This document shows, piece after piece, positions 13,957-23,203 of a DNA stretch of 49,574 nt (position 1 is the stretch's first letter; every line of letters begins with the position of its first letter). The translations under genes and the position numbers were made by a program. Location of the stretch: positions 1-49,574 of IMG/VR virus record IMGVR_UViG_3300006990_000045; one strand, given 5' to 3'. The DNA is from a virus. Under the pieces are notes generated by a model, which saw only the letters and a program-made list of their open reading frames with translations, ran no database searches and was not told where the DNA came from.

Positions 13957-16389
13957 ATGCCCAAAGGTAAAAACGACAATTCAAAAAAGAAGTTAGGAGC
14001 TTTTCCAAATCCATTAGCTAAACCATCAGAAAAAGCCAAAGAAGACTACGGTAAGGCGATGGCTTCTGCCATGTGGTCAAGAGCTAGAAGTGATGGGTGG
14101 AGTTCTTATGCTTCCACGCGCAAAAGAATCGTGGAGGCTCGGGAGTGGGTTCGCGGGACTCAAAGCATATCTAACCTTAAAGACCTTGTTAATACAGGCG
14201 GCGGTACATCATACGCTCCTTTTAACTTCAACGTTTCCAACCCAATACCAAACCTTTCCAAATCTTTCATCAACAGCGTAACTGGTCGTAACTATGATGT
14301 GGTGGCTGAAAGCCTTGACAAAACATCTAAGGGTAAGCTTGACGAGGAGATGAACAAAAAGAAGTTCAAGGTCGCTGCAAAGAAATACAAGAAAGAACTA
14401 CAGGACCTCGGGATTGATGCTGTCAACCCAATGGAGGAAGACTCTATCCCAGATACCTTTGAAGATGTAGAATTAGACTTTGAGTTAAACTACAAGACAG
14501 AGTTTGAGGAGTTTGTAGAGACGGGTATCAACTTCGTGTTTAACAACAACAACATTGAAGAGAAGAAAAGCAACATCGCAGAAGACGCTATTACCATTGG
14601 TAGGCTAGGCTTAAGAGTCGGCTTTGACCATAACCGAGACCCATTCTTACGTTGGGTGGATTGGAAGAACGTCATCCATAGTAACTGCAAGAATAAAGAC
14701 TTTAGCGATTGGTCTTACTTCGGCGAGGTGATAGAGATGTCTATAGCAGAGCTTCAGATGTCATCAGCTAACAAGTTCACAGACAAAGAGATATTTGATA
14801 TTGCAAAAAGATACGCAGGACCAGATTACGGAAACAGAATTTGGGGGTATGGCGCGTACTACGGGCAACAAGGCGGTTTTGGGTTTGACGATGTTCAAGA
14901 CTTTAAGATTCCTGTTATGGACTTTATGTTCAAGACAGTAGACGACCAAAGGTATCTTATAAAAAAGAATAACAAAGGTGGAATTTTCCGCCCGAGAAAA
15001 GTAGATGACAATTACGAGTTACCACCCAACACAACTAAGAAGCAACTTAAGAGTGTAGGCTTAGAGGTAATCTACCAAGGGTATTGGATTGTTGACTCAG
15101 AGCATATCTTCAACTATGGTTTGATGGAGAATATGGTTCGCCCGAGAAAAGACGGAATCTATAGCACTAAAGTAGTATGTCCTTACGTTGCTTACGCGGT
15201 GGATATGCTAGACTCTAAGGTGAAGTCTAAAGTAGAACAAATGATTCCCCTAGCGGAGTTTATGATGCTTATAGACCTAAAGCTACAACAGATGGTAGGA
15301 CTCACGCGCCCCACAGGGGTTGCTGTTGATGTTTGGTCTATGGCTAACCTTAAATCTGTCTCAGGAGCTGCGGGAGAAGAAATGGACTTAGGAGATGCCT
15401 TGGAGATGTACAACCAACTCGGTACGTACTTCTACGCATCCCAAAGAGAGCATGGTGGGTTTGTGAACCAAAAGCCAATCGAACAGCTAGACAACGGACT
15501 TCCAGCATCTACTATGATGATGATTGAGATGTACCGAAACGCTCAAGAAAGACTTTATCAAATAAGCGGTTTTAACCCTACGGTTGACGGAACCTCTATG
15601 GATAAGAACGCTCTTGTTGGTGTAGAGAAGATGCGTGTTGATATGCACAACAATGCCATCCGTCACCTTACCGATGCTTACACAAACGTAATTTCTCGTG
15701 CCGCTCAAGTTACTGGGTTGTTCATTCAGGATGCCCTTGAGTTTCATAAGAAGTCAGAGGGTTACGACATGGCTATTGGGTTTGAAAGGGCTTTCTCTTT
15801 GAAAGAGATGGCGGGGTACAACTACGCTGAACTTGGTATTACCATTAAGTACAAGCCTAATGACGATGAGAAGGCTTACTTCGAGCGAAACTTAGAACGG
15901 GCGATTCAGGGTAGTCAAATAGATATTAGTATTGCAACTCGCGCACGAAGAGTAGCAGACACGTCTATTAAAGCTGCAGAGAAATACTTAGAAAGAGCAG
16001 TAGAGAAGTACGCACAACAACAGCAACAATTCGCAATCGAAAGAGGTCAAGCTAACGCACAAGCACAAGCACAAGCTGCGGCAATCGCAGAGGAAGAAAG
16101 GCGTAAGACACTTCAACTAGAATATCAGCTAAAGGCTCAGAATGTTCAACTAGAGTATCAGTTGAAACAAGGAGAGTCACAACTTGACCACATTGAGGAT
16201 ATGGCTAAGATTGAACTCAAGGCTGAAAAAGATTCTGAGTTGATTGAGACAGCTGCTGATATGGATAATAAGTCAGATGACGGAAGACCTAATAAACCTA
16301 CAGACAGGGCGCAGGTAAAAGGTCGTGACGTAATGCCTAGAGTAATACCTCAACCATCAGATAACGCTATTGTAAGGGCGAAAACCTAA
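13957..16389 (+). CDS. portal protein
   Basis: 810 residues. Assigned from size, position between terminase and scaffold/capsid, and composition. The N-terminus is basic; the central part is acidic and aromatic (VDWKNVIHSNCKNKDFSDW), typical of a portal wing and clip. A helical region follows (IEMYRNAQERLYQISGFNPT), and the C-terminus is a Gln/Ala-rich coiled coil (YAQQQQQFAIERGQANAQAQ), the likely barrel or tail. NPTVDG in this region resembles portal proteins of podoviruses. A dodecameric portal is the packaging channel and neck base. The large size is comparable with portals of crAss-like and Cellulophaga podoviruses, but that link is inferred. Confidence 0.8.
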   Translation: MPKGKNDNSKKKLGAFPNPLAKPSEKAKEDYGKAMASAMWSRARSDGWSSYASTRKRIVEAREWVRGTQSISNLKDLVNTGGGTSYAPFNFNVSNPIPNLSKSFINSVTGRNYDVVAESLDKTSKGKLDEEMNKKKFKVAAKKYKKELQDLGIDAVNPMEEDSIPDTFEDVELDFELNYKTEFEEFVETGINFVFNNNNIEEKKSNIAEDAITIGRLGLRVGFDHNRDPFLRWVDWKNVIHSNCKNKDFSDWSYFGEVIEMSIAELQMSSANKFTDKEIFDIAKRYAGPDYGNRIWGYGAYYGQQGGFGFDDVQDFKIPVMDFMFKTVDDQRYLIKKNNKGGIFRPRKVDDNYELPPNTTKKQLKSVGLEVIYQGYWIVDSEHIFNYGLMENMVRPRKDGIYSTKVVCPYVAYAVDMLDSKVKSKVEQMIPLAEFMMLIDLKLQQMVGLTRPTGVAVDVWSMANLKSVSGAAGEEMDLGDALEMYNQLGTYFYASQREHGGFVNQKPIEQLDNGLPASTMMMIEMYRNAQERLYQISGFNPTVDGTSMDKNALVGVEKMRVDMHNNAIRHLTDAYTNVISRAAQVTGLFIQDALEFHKKSEGYDMAIGFERAFSLKEMAGYNYAELGITIKYKPNDDEKAYFERNLERAIQGSQIDISIATRARRVADTSIKAAEKYLERAVEKYAQQQQQFAIERGQANAQAQAQAAAIAEEERRKTLQLEYQLKAQNVQLEYQLKQGESQLDHIEDMAKIELKAEKDSELIETAADMDNKSDDGRPNKPTDRAQVKGRDVMPRVIPQPSDNAIVRAKT

Positions 16390-16406
16390 GATATTTACCC
16401 TCGTTA

Positions 16407-16676
16407 TTAAAGTTCTAAACGTGAGCAATGAGTAAGAAACTCGGTAAGGCTCATCTTATATAAATATGCTATTCTAAAAAGAAGGTAAACTGAGGGAGGT
16501 TGCTTCCCTGTTTCTACTGAGGCTAACGTCTGCCTTGTGATTCCTAGTAGGTCAGCCATTTCTAGCTGTGTTAGCTCTCGTGATTTCCTGAGATTACGCA
16601 TCCCGTTTTTAAGTCGTTTAGTTGTTTGATTCCAAGAGGTTTGAAAGTGTTTAGATTCTTCGTCTATAAAGTCCAT
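16407..16676 (-). CDS. XRE/Cro-type transcriptional regulator
   Basis: 89 residues. A helix-turn-helix of the XRE family lies at about 25-80: NGMRNLRKSRELTQLEMADL, LGITRQTLASVETGKQPPS and LFRIAYLYKMSLTEF. It is the only minus-strand gene between 3.1 and 45 kb, placed between portal and scaffold. The start ATG at 16676 lies 14 bases from the TTACA box of the scaffold promoter on the other strand, so the protein could control that promoter or its own. Isolated regulators of this sort are known in temperate and virulent phages. No integrase is seen here, so lysogeny is not supported. Confidence 0.85.
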   Translation of the reverse strand: MDFIDEESKHFQTSWNQTTKRLKNGMRNLRKSRELTQLEMADLLGITRQTLASVETGKQPPSVYLLFRIAYLYKMSLTEFLTHCSRLEL

Positions 16677-16689
16677 GTAGGGAATAGGT

Positions 16690-16723
16690 TTACATTCAGT
16701 ACGATAAGCAATGCGTATTTTTG
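16690..16723 (+). promoter_or_regulatory. TTACA-type phage promoter (scaffold/capsid)
   Basis: TTACA (16690-16694), 21 bases, TATTTTTG (16716-16723), 48 bases before the scaffold gene. It is divergent from the XRE regulator gene, whose start lies 14 bases away. The major capsid gene has no promoter of its own in view and is likely read from here. Confidence 0.75.
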
Positions 16724-16771
16724 CAAAACTAATAAATTTTAGTCACATAAGTCAATTTTAATTCAATTACT

Positions 16772-17908
16772 ATGGAAGAAGGTCAAATAGGTTTAGAAGA
16801 TATTGGTAAAGCCGTAGCTGAAAAAAGCGGGGCTATTTCCGAAGAAACAACGGAAGCTAAATCAGAAGAAACAAAAGAAAAGGTAGCAGAGTCTTCTGCC
16901 ACCGAAGAGAAAAGTTCTTTGAAAAGTGAAACGGATGCTGTGTTAGATTCTCCTGAGAAATCAGCAGAAGAAACAAAGCAACCAACAGAAACCACTGCTG
17001 ATTGGAATGAGCAATACGCAAAACTCGCGGAGCAAAACGGATACGTTAAGTCCCAAGAGGAAGATGAGTTCATTTCAAGAATTAAGCAGTTACGTTCTGA
17101 AGGAGTAGATGTTGAGAACCCTGACTTTTGGGCGGAGAAAACTGTTGATTATTCAGCATTCGACCCTAAAGACCCAAAGCAAGCTCAAGAACTAATCCAA
17201 AAAGAACTAAAGATAAAGCGTCCAGACTATAATAGTTTGGATGTTCAAGACCACCTCGAAGAGTCATATCCTGAACTCTATGAGTCGTTCAAAAAAACTG
17301 AAGATGACTTCGACACAGATGCGGAGTACGAATCAGCAAAAGAAAAATGGAACGCCAAAGTAGAGAGAGCAAAACGGAGATTGACTCGGGATGCGAATGG
17401 TGCTATTGCTGCGTTAAAGGAACGTCAGGATAAATTCGGACTTCCAAGCTCTAAAGAAACACAAGAGCAGCGTGAACAGCGAGAAGCACAACAAGCGGCA
17501 GCAGTCCAAGCTTATAATAACTATGCTGATAAAAAGGTAAAGTCATTTGAAAAGCTAGGAGTTGAAGTAGAAGGCGTAGGTCATTTTGAGGTTGAGGTAG
17601 ATGATTCAACTCGTTCTAATGTTCTCAAGACTATGATGAACATGAACGACCACTGGAACAAATACTTATCCGAAAATCCCAACGACCCTCTTAGCGATGA
17701 TATCACAACAGATTTAGCGTGGGCATCGAAAGAGTTTAGGGAAAAAGCACTCAATGTAATTGTTGAACAAGCGATTGCAAAGAGTCAAACTGAGATTATT
17801 GATGCTCAAAAGAATCAGAAAGCTCCGAACGCACAAAGCTCAGAGTCGAAAGAGACTATTGACATTATGAGGCAGATTGGAACACAAGTTATCAAAAACT
17901 CCCATTGA
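16772..17908 (+). CDS. capsid scaffold protein
   Basis: 378 residues, very acidic in the first 90 (runs of Glu, Ser, Thr and Lys such as AKSEETKEKVAESSATEEKS), then helical and charged with a coiled coil and Gln-rich stretch (TQEQREQREAQQAAAVQAYN). It has no enzyme motif. Scaffold proteins are usually acidic, helical and encoded just before the major capsid gene, as here. They guide prohead assembly and are then removed. The capsid gene follows after 76 bases. Confidence 0.8.
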   Translation: MEEGQIGLEDIGKAVAEKSGAISEETTEAKSEETKEKVAESSATEEKSSLKSETDAVLDSPEKSAEETKQPTETTADWNEQYAKLAEQNGYVKSQEEDEFISRIKQLRSEGVDVENPDFWAEKTVDYSAFDPKDPKQAQELIQKELKIKRPDYNSLDVQDHLEESYPELYESFKKTEDDFDTDAEYESAKEKWNAKVERAKRRLTRDANGAIAALKERQDKFGLPSSKETQEQREQREAQQAAAVQAYNNYADKKVKSFEKLGVEVEGVGHFEVEVDDSTRSNVLKTMMNMNDHWNKYLSENPNDPLSDDITTDLAWASKEFREKALNVIVEQAIAKSQTEIIDAQKNQKAPNAQSSESKETIDIMRQIGTQVIKNSH

Positions 17909-17984
17909 TGAGGAAAATCGCGGGAGGATACTAAGGGTTTCATTCTGTCAATTATTAACGTAGAATAAATAAACAACAAACGAC

Positions 17985-19418
17985 ATGGGATATAATGTAA
18001 CCCCTTCAGCCGTTCGTACGACTACCAATAGAAACTACGTCAACTCTCAGGCTATTTCAAGCTCTATTACAAACTTGAACTTGGAGAAGCCTATTGTTGA
18101 CCCGAACTTAGTTCGTGGTTTCCGCGGTCTGTTGACAACCTTTGTATCAAGCATGGGTGCTATGAATGGTGTAGACAACCCTTGGTACTCTCACGTAGAG
18201 AAAGATTGGATTCGTGAAATCGTAAAACCTTCAGCTTCCGTAGCTGCTGGTTCTACAGCGGGTGCTTCAGTAAATATTAGCGCTGCTTCTGGATACGTTC
18301 AGAACATCTCTAACTCTGCTGCTCCTGAATACTTCGAGTCTTCTACAAGCGCAGCTTACGTTCCTGCGGTAGGTGATATTCTTGTAGTTCCAAACGGCGC
18401 AAGTCCTGTACAGGTTCTTGTTACTGCTGTTTCTGCAGCGCAGTTTACCATCTTCCCACTTCTTTCTGGTGATACAATTCCAGCGGTAGGAACATCAACA
18501 GAGATTGTACGTATTGGAACAGCCTTCCCAGAAGGTAGCTCTGCTGCTGCACCTCGCGCTTCTCGCATCAGTGGATATGAGAACAACCTTCAGTCTTTCC
18601 GAGACGCTTTCAAAGTAACTGGTTCAGCTTCGGCTTCATGTACTTGGTTAGAGAATCTTGGTGAAAGTGGAAATGGTTATGCATGGTACTTGGAAGGTAT
18701 CCGAGATACTGTAGACAACCACCAAACTGACTGTGAGGTAACAATGCTTGTTGGTGAGAAAGCCACAAACACTACTCTTGCCGCTGTAGCTGGTCAAGGT
18801 ACAACTACCACAACAGAAGGTTTGACTCCATTTGTAGAGTCTAATGGTCAGCGTGAAGATTACGCTAGTGCCATCGACTTGGGAGACATCGCTGATATGT
18901 CTAAGGCTCTTTGGAAGTACCAAGGTGCTAAGGAAAACTACTTGTGGGTTGGACACGGTTTGTCTGTATCCATTGATGATTTACTTCGTACTTCAAGCGG
19001 TTTGACCTCTGGTGGTATTATGTACGCTAACATCAGTGAGGACAAAGCGGCTAACCTTAACTTTAAGTCATTCACTTATGGTAACGTAACTTACCACAAG
19101 AATGTACTTGAGGCTTATACTCAGCCGAACTTGTTGAACGCAACAGGATTACAGTATGACATTCAAGGTCTTGTAATTCCAGCCGACAACGTGAACGCAC
19201 CTAAAGACGGACTCAGAGGACAAACTGAATCTGTTCCTTCTCTACGAATTAACTACCTAGAACGTGAAGACGCGGTTAACGGTTATAAGGAGTGGGCAAC
19301 TGGAGCAGCTATTTTGGATACTCCTACTGATGACGAAGATGCGATGACCATTCATATGCTTTCACAAAAAGGCTTTGAAGGATTCGCTGGACACCGATTC
19401 GGGCAGTTCTATACCTAG
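17985..19418 (+). CDS. major capsid protein
   Basis: 477 residues. Assignment comes from size, position after the scaffold, and a composition rich in small residues with no charged runs. Residues about 80-190 form an inserted beta-rich domain (Ala, Ser and Val rich: YVPAVGDILVVPNGASPVQV). The rest has the mix expected for the HK97 fold, including SGYENNLQSFRDAFKVTGSA and a long segment near GMI-type helices. It would form the icosahedral shell. It is also the most likely client of the phage chaperonin, by analogy with T4 gp23 and gp31. The leader before the ATG is A-rich (AACAACAAACGAC), the usual strong start context in Bacteroidetes. Confidence 0.85.
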   Translation: MGYNVTPSAVRTTTNRNYVNSQAISSSITNLNLEKPIVDPNLVRGFRGLLTTFVSSMGAMNGVDNPWYSHVEKDWIREIVKPSASVAAGSTAGASVNISAASGYVQNISNSAAPEYFESSTSAAYVPAVGDILVVPNGASPVQVLVTAVSAAQFTIFPLLSGDTIPAVGTSTEIVRIGTAFPEGSSAAAPRASRISGYENNLQSFRDAFKVTGSASASCTWLENLGESGNGYAWYLEGIRDTVDNHQTDCEVTMLVGEKATNTTLAAVAGQGTTTTTEGLTPFVESNGQREDYASAIDLGDIADMSKALWKYQGAKENYLWVGHGLSVSIDDLLRTSSGLTSGGIMYANISEDKAANLNFKSFTYGNVTYHKNVLEAYTQPNLLNATGLQYDIQGLVIPADNVNAPKDGLRGQTESVPSLRINYLEREDAVNGYKEWATGAAILDTPTDDEDAMTIHMLSQKGFEGFAGHRFGQFYT

Positions 19419-19440
19419 AATTATATTGAAGGCAACGTGT

Positions 19441-19464
19441 GGGGATGGCGACTTGTTCATCCCT
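19441..19464 (+). other. hairpin downstream of capsid gene
   Basis: GGGATG (19442-19447) pairs with CATCCC (19458-19463) around a ten-base loop, plus a terminal G-U. No T-run follows, so it is not a clear terminator; it may stabilise or process the capsid mRNA. Confidence 0.4.
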
Positions 19465-19518
19465 GCGCAACCTTCGATAACATAAGATTACATATTTAAA
19501 TTTTAATACAAATCAATA

Positions 19519-20625
19519 ATGCAAACAGCAGAATTAAACAAGGGTGCTATCTTTGTAGTCAAAGAAAGACCTAACAGGACCTCCACTACTCTCGGGGGAA
19601 AATACGGGGCTAAAGGCAACGTAAACACAACTCAACTCGGAATCAAAGCATATGCGACTATCGTAAAAGATGGCGTCTACAAGCAAATCGCTTACGACCC
19701 TATTCTTTCCTCTCGCTTTGGTATCTACACAGAAAATTGGGAAATGTCTAATGATGAGATTGATAAGAGATTATCAAACTTAAAGAAAATCGTTTTTAAT
19801 GGCGGTATCATGTGGACAAGACCTGAAGAGAAAGCTCTTAGAGATTACTTAAGAGAATATATGAAGCGTCCTAACGCCACTCAATCCTTTTACGAGGTTA
19901 ACCCTGCTAAGACGGCAGAAGAGGAAATGGCTCGGGATATGCTCGAAACAAAAGCAAAACAACTTGTTTATAGCGGAAGCGAGAACGATATCATTAACTA
20001 CGCTATGGCGCTAGGGATTAAGACAAACGAAGACTCTCAACTAGGAGGTCATCGTCGTCCGTTCAAGTCTGTTCAGTGGGATTTATTGAAATTTGCGGAG
20101 GAAGACCCAGAAGGTTTCCTTAATGGATGGCAAGACCCCGCAACAGAAAAGCAAGTACAAGTACGCAAAGCACTACAGAAAGGTGTTATTACGTATGACC
20201 AAACACGCAACTCTATTAATTGGAGAAGCAACGGAAACATTATCGCTACCGCTCCTGCTGGCGCATCCCCTGTGGAACACTTTGCAGCTAACGTAGACCA
20301 TGATGAGCAATACTTCAAGTCTTATCAAGCTATGGTAGGAATGATGGAGGAGGAATCTCCTAATATGACTATTGAAGAGGCTAGAGATTCTATTCAAGAC
20401 ATGGGTGCTGACATCGCAGATGATATGAGCATTGGTACTTTGGTGGAGTTTGCTCTTAACCAAGAGGTAATTGAGACTCGCGCCCCTAAGAATAAAAAGG
20501 GAGGCGTAGGATACTTCGTAGACGGAGAAAAGGTTTGTCGTCTCTCTAAGAAAGACCTTTTAGATTTGGTAGAGGTAGATGGAGACTTGCAAGATAAGTT
20601 GAGAAAACTTATTGTGGTTAGCTAA
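19519..20625 (+). CDS. capsid-proximal structural protein, unknown
   Basis: 368 residues. The first 75 residues are beta-like and basic (GAIFVVKERPNRTSTTLGGK); the rest is helical and acidic (TAEEEMARDMLETKAKQLVY), ending in KKDLLDLVEVDGDLQDKLRK. It stands alone between the capsid gene and a strong terminator. The position suggests a head completion or vertex protein. No domain is recognised. Confidence 0.65.
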   Translation: MQTAELNKGAIFVVKERPNRTSTTLGGKYGAKGNVNTTQLGIKAYATIVKDGVYKQIAYDPILSSRFGIYTENWEMSNDEIDKRLSNLKKIVFNGGIMWTRPEEKALRDYLREYMKRPNATQSFYEVNPAKTAEEEMARDMLETKAKQLVYSGSENDIINYAMALGIKTNEDSQLGGHRRPFKSVQWDLLKFAEEDPEGFLNGWQDPATEKQVQVRKALQKGVITYDQTRNSINWRSNGNIIATAPAGASPVEHFAANVDHDEQYFKSYQAMVGMMEEESPNMTIEEARDSIQDMGADIADDMSIGTLVEFALNQEVIETRAPKNKKGGVGYFVDGEKVCRLSKKDLLDLVEVDGDLQDKLRKLIVVS

Positions 20626-20673
20626 AGTTTCCTTATATTTGACATCAGTCATTGTTAATCATTTTTTTACTTT

Positions 20674-20704
20674 AAGCCCTGTTAGGAGACTAGCGGGGCT
20701 TTTT
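20674..20704 (+). terminator. rho-independent terminator
   Basis: AAGCCCTGTTAG (20674-20685) pairs over 12 positions, including two G-U, with CTAGCGGGGCTT (20690-20701) around a GAGA tetraloop, followed by TTT. It ends the capsid transcript and is followed directly by the next TTACA promoter. Confidence 0.85.
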
Positions 20705-20710
20705 GTTGCC

Positions 20711-20744
20711 TTACACTATTTCAGGGTGAGTGTTTGTATCTTTG
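20711..20744 (+). promoter_or_regulatory. TTACA-type phage promoter (neck and tail genes)
   Basis: TTACA (20711-20715), 21 bases, TATCTTTG (20737-20744), 27 bases before the next ATG. It lies seven bases after the terminator of the capsid block, showing that the tail block is transcribed separately. Confidence 0.75.
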
Positions 20745-20771
20745 CAATACTAAGAAATTCGCACACGAAAA

Positions 20772-22220
20772 ATGGCAACTACAACCAACGAAATTAATTT
20801 CATAACGTCCTTTGATTGGAACTCTAAGACCCTTTCAGTATCGGACGCTTCTGATTACACGGGAACGAACCTATCTAATATAGACCCCATCTCTGATATG
20901 CGGGGCTTAATTAAGGTCGTTGACCCTAATGGTAGCACAGCGTATAATAATACGTCTACGGGCTCCCCAGACATCACAGCGGCAGCACAAACTATCGCCT
21001 CTTTTAACGCCACAACAAACATCTTCACCATTACGGCGCATGGGTATGAGACTGGACAACCCGTGGCTTATGATAGTCTTGCGGGAACAGATATCACGGG
21101 GTTAACAGATAGAGCTAACTACTTTATAATCAAAGTAGACGCTGATAGATTCGGGTTAGCAACAACTTACGATAACGCAATATCTGCAATTGCTGTAGAT
21201 GTATCAGGTTCTCTTGTTGGGACGCAAGTATTTGTTTCTAAGAACTCTAGCATCACAATCAACCTACCTACTAACTCAGATGGTACACCCGTAACAGGCT
21301 CTTACCTTGTTACCCTTACGATGTTTGATTCGGGTTCTACGAGTACTCAGTACGATAGAGTTCAGTATGTTAATCTTGACTACTCACGCCCGACGTTATC
21401 ATTTGATATCTCGCACAGCGTTATAACTCCAATCTTTTTCAAGTCTATTATTGAAAACTCTTTTTCTGTCGGCGGTGTTACCCCAACGACTACTTACTCT
21501 CACATTTTGTATAACCCACCATCAATCGGCGGGAATACAACGGGAGCAGCAGCGACACTAAACACCAACGTATTCTACACAGGTGCTTGTCAAGTAGTAG
21601 GAACAGCAACAAATACATGGCAGTTCTCTAACGCTTTCTACTCAGACGATACAACAGCCAACACAATCCGTTGGACTCTTACTGATGTAGTAACAGGAAC
21701 AGAGGCGTACACTGTAGATGGAACGAACTCTATCTCCGACTACTACCCTTGCATGAAGTCCTTGTTTGATAGGATGGAGGCAAAAAGAACTACTAATCGC
21801 GGGGGTTATGACCGATTAAAGGCTGACTTTGAATTGGCTTCTTCTAACTACCAAATGCTAGAGGCAGCACTCAACTCAGATTACTCAACAGATGTTAATA
21901 CTTATGCTCTTGAGATTCAAAGGCTAACTGGCTGCTCACCAACAACCGCTTCTACGCAAGTATTTGGAATTGGGACTACAAGCGAGATTACCAGAAAGTA
22001 TGTAGACACTATAACTGGGACAACGTATACTCCGCTAGACGCTAACTCAAACGCAGCATTAGTAGGCTATAGCACTGAAGATATATTTGTTTTCATCGAC
22101 TCAGAATTTTCTGATGGCGCTGCAGCAACAACCAACACGTTAAACTCAAGCACAGGGGTTATCACGTTTGGAGCTTCATTAATTTCCGCCACAGTAACCG
22201 TGTACATCAACAAGCCTTAA
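20772..22220 (+). CDS. virion structural protein with inserted beta module
   Basis: 482 residues rich in Thr, Ser, Asn and Asp. Residues about 72-154 form a module (FTITAHGYETGQPVAYDSLA, DITGLTD, YFIIKVDADRFGLATTYDNA) resembling the FCCH-type domain seen in phage proteins. Related modules occur in the genes at 22,227 and 24,583. The centre has Ig-like beta character (SYLVTLTMFDSGSTSTQYDR). Residues about 318-380 are helical (CMKSLFDRMEAKRTTNRGGY). It is probably a neck, tail or head-fibre component; the exact role cannot be told. Confidence 0.65.
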   Translation: MATTTNEINFITSFDWNSKTLSVSDASDYTGTNLSNIDPISDMRGLIKVVDPNGSTAYNNTSTGSPDITAAAQTIASFNATTNIFTITAHGYETGQPVAYDSLAGTDITGLTDRANYFIIKVDADRFGLATTYDNAISAIAVDVSGSLVGTQVFVSKNSSITINLPTNSDGTPVTGSYLVTLTMFDSGSTSTQYDRVQYVNLDYSRPTLSFDISHSVITPIFFKSIIENSFSVGGVTPTTTYSHILYNPPSIGGNTTGAAATLNTNVFYTGACQVVGTATNTWQFSNAFYSDDTTANTIRWTLTDVVTGTEAYTVDGTNSISDYYPCMKSLFDRMEAKRTTNRGGYDRLKADFELASSNYQMLEAALNSDYSTDVNTYALEIQRLTGCSPTTASTQVFGIGTTSEITRKYVDTITGTTYTPLDANSNAALVGYSTEDIFVFIDSEFSDGAAATTNTLNSSTGVITFGASLISATVTVYINKP

Positions 22221-22226
22221 TCTTAG

Positions 22227-23198
22227 ATGTCTATATTTGCTAACATAAACGAGGTCTATCAACAGGTCTTCAAAATCGCAAACAAGTCACAAAAAGGAGG
22301 ATATTTAGACTCCACGACTTTCAACCGATACGCAAGGTTGGCGGAAAGCGATTGGAAGAACGATGCCTACTTAAAGTATGATAGTGGACAAAAGAATTGG
22401 GACGACATCTCAGCTTTTAGAAAGACTCCAAGCCTCATCTCTTTAGATGGTGCGGGATATGCTAGATACCCTTATGACTATTGGCACGCTAGTAGGGTTC
22501 AACTTCCTTTCGCTCAGAACGGTGCAGTGGTTCCTGTTACGGGTGTTGGTGATAACGAACTTGCAGAACTTCTTCAGTCCGAGCTTACACCTATTGACTC
22601 AGAGCATCCTGTTATCATTTATTACGATGACAAGTTTCGAGTTCTTCCTGTTGGTCTTAATAACGTAGAGTTTAGCTACTTACGCAGAACGCCTGTACCT
22701 TATTGGAACTATACGGTATCAAGTAGCCGAAAGGTCTTTGCGGGAACAGGAGGAGCGGTGGTAAACGATAACATGGGAACATCCTTTGCGAGTAACGACG
22801 TAGATACAGGCGGTAATCAAATAACATTAGCAGGACACCCCTTTAAGACGGGGGATGTAGCTTTCTACACATCTAATGACAACACTACTGTTGGCGGGTT
22901 AAACGAGAACCAACAAGTTTACATTATAAGAGTAAGTTCTTCAGTTATAGCTTTAGCCTCTAATTACACGGACGCCATTGGCGGGGTAAGGATAGGTCTT
23001 ACATCAACTCCCACAGGAGAAACGCATTACCTAGCAAACTTCCCTGATATTCTCAGCGGAGACAGCACAGACTTTTTAGTACCCGACTTTGCAACAGATG
23101 ATTTGGTGTACAGAATTTGTGTTTATCTAGGAATATACCTTAGAGACGCAGAGGTTGTTCAAGCCTCAGAAGCAAGTAAAAACACCAGCAACGGATAA
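22227..23198 (+). CDS. neck/tail structural protein with beta module
   Basis: 323 residues. The N-terminal 170 residues start with MSIFANINEVYQQVFKIANK and include NRYARLAESDW and PYDYWHASRVQL, the mixed helical/beta type seen in phage neck or connector proteins. Residues 186-270 carry the same inserted module as the neighbours (GNQITLAGHPFKTGDVAFYT, GLNENQQVYIIRVSSSVIAL). The C-terminus returns to a helix (RICVYLGIYLRDAEVVQASE). Spacing to both neighbours is five or six bases. Confidence 0.6.
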   Translation: MSIFANINEVYQQVFKIANKSQKGGYLDSTTFNRYARLAESDWKNDAYLKYDSGQKNWDDISAFRKTPSLISLDGAGYARYPYDYWHASRVQLPFAQNGAVVPVTGVGDNELAELLQSELTPIDSEHPVIIYYDDKFRVLPVGLNNVEFSYLRRTPVPYWNYTVSSSRKVFAGTGGAVVNDNMGTSFASNDVDTGGNQITLAGHPFKTGDVAFYTSNDNTTVGGLNENQQVYIIRVSSSVIALASNYTDAIGGVRIGLTSTPTGETHYLANFPDILSGDSTDFLVPDFATDDLVYRICVYLGIYLRDAEVVQASEASKNTSNG

Positions 23199-23203
23199 AA
23201 GGA

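Noticed and set aside
14988-15150. Repeat CGCCCGAGAAAAG at two places in the portal gene
   Set aside because: It encodes similar RPRK motifs in the same protein; short and coding, so probably chance or a small protein repeat.
19488-19518. TTACA before the gene at 19,519 as another promoter
   Set aside because: No TAnnTTTG box follows at 21-22 bases.
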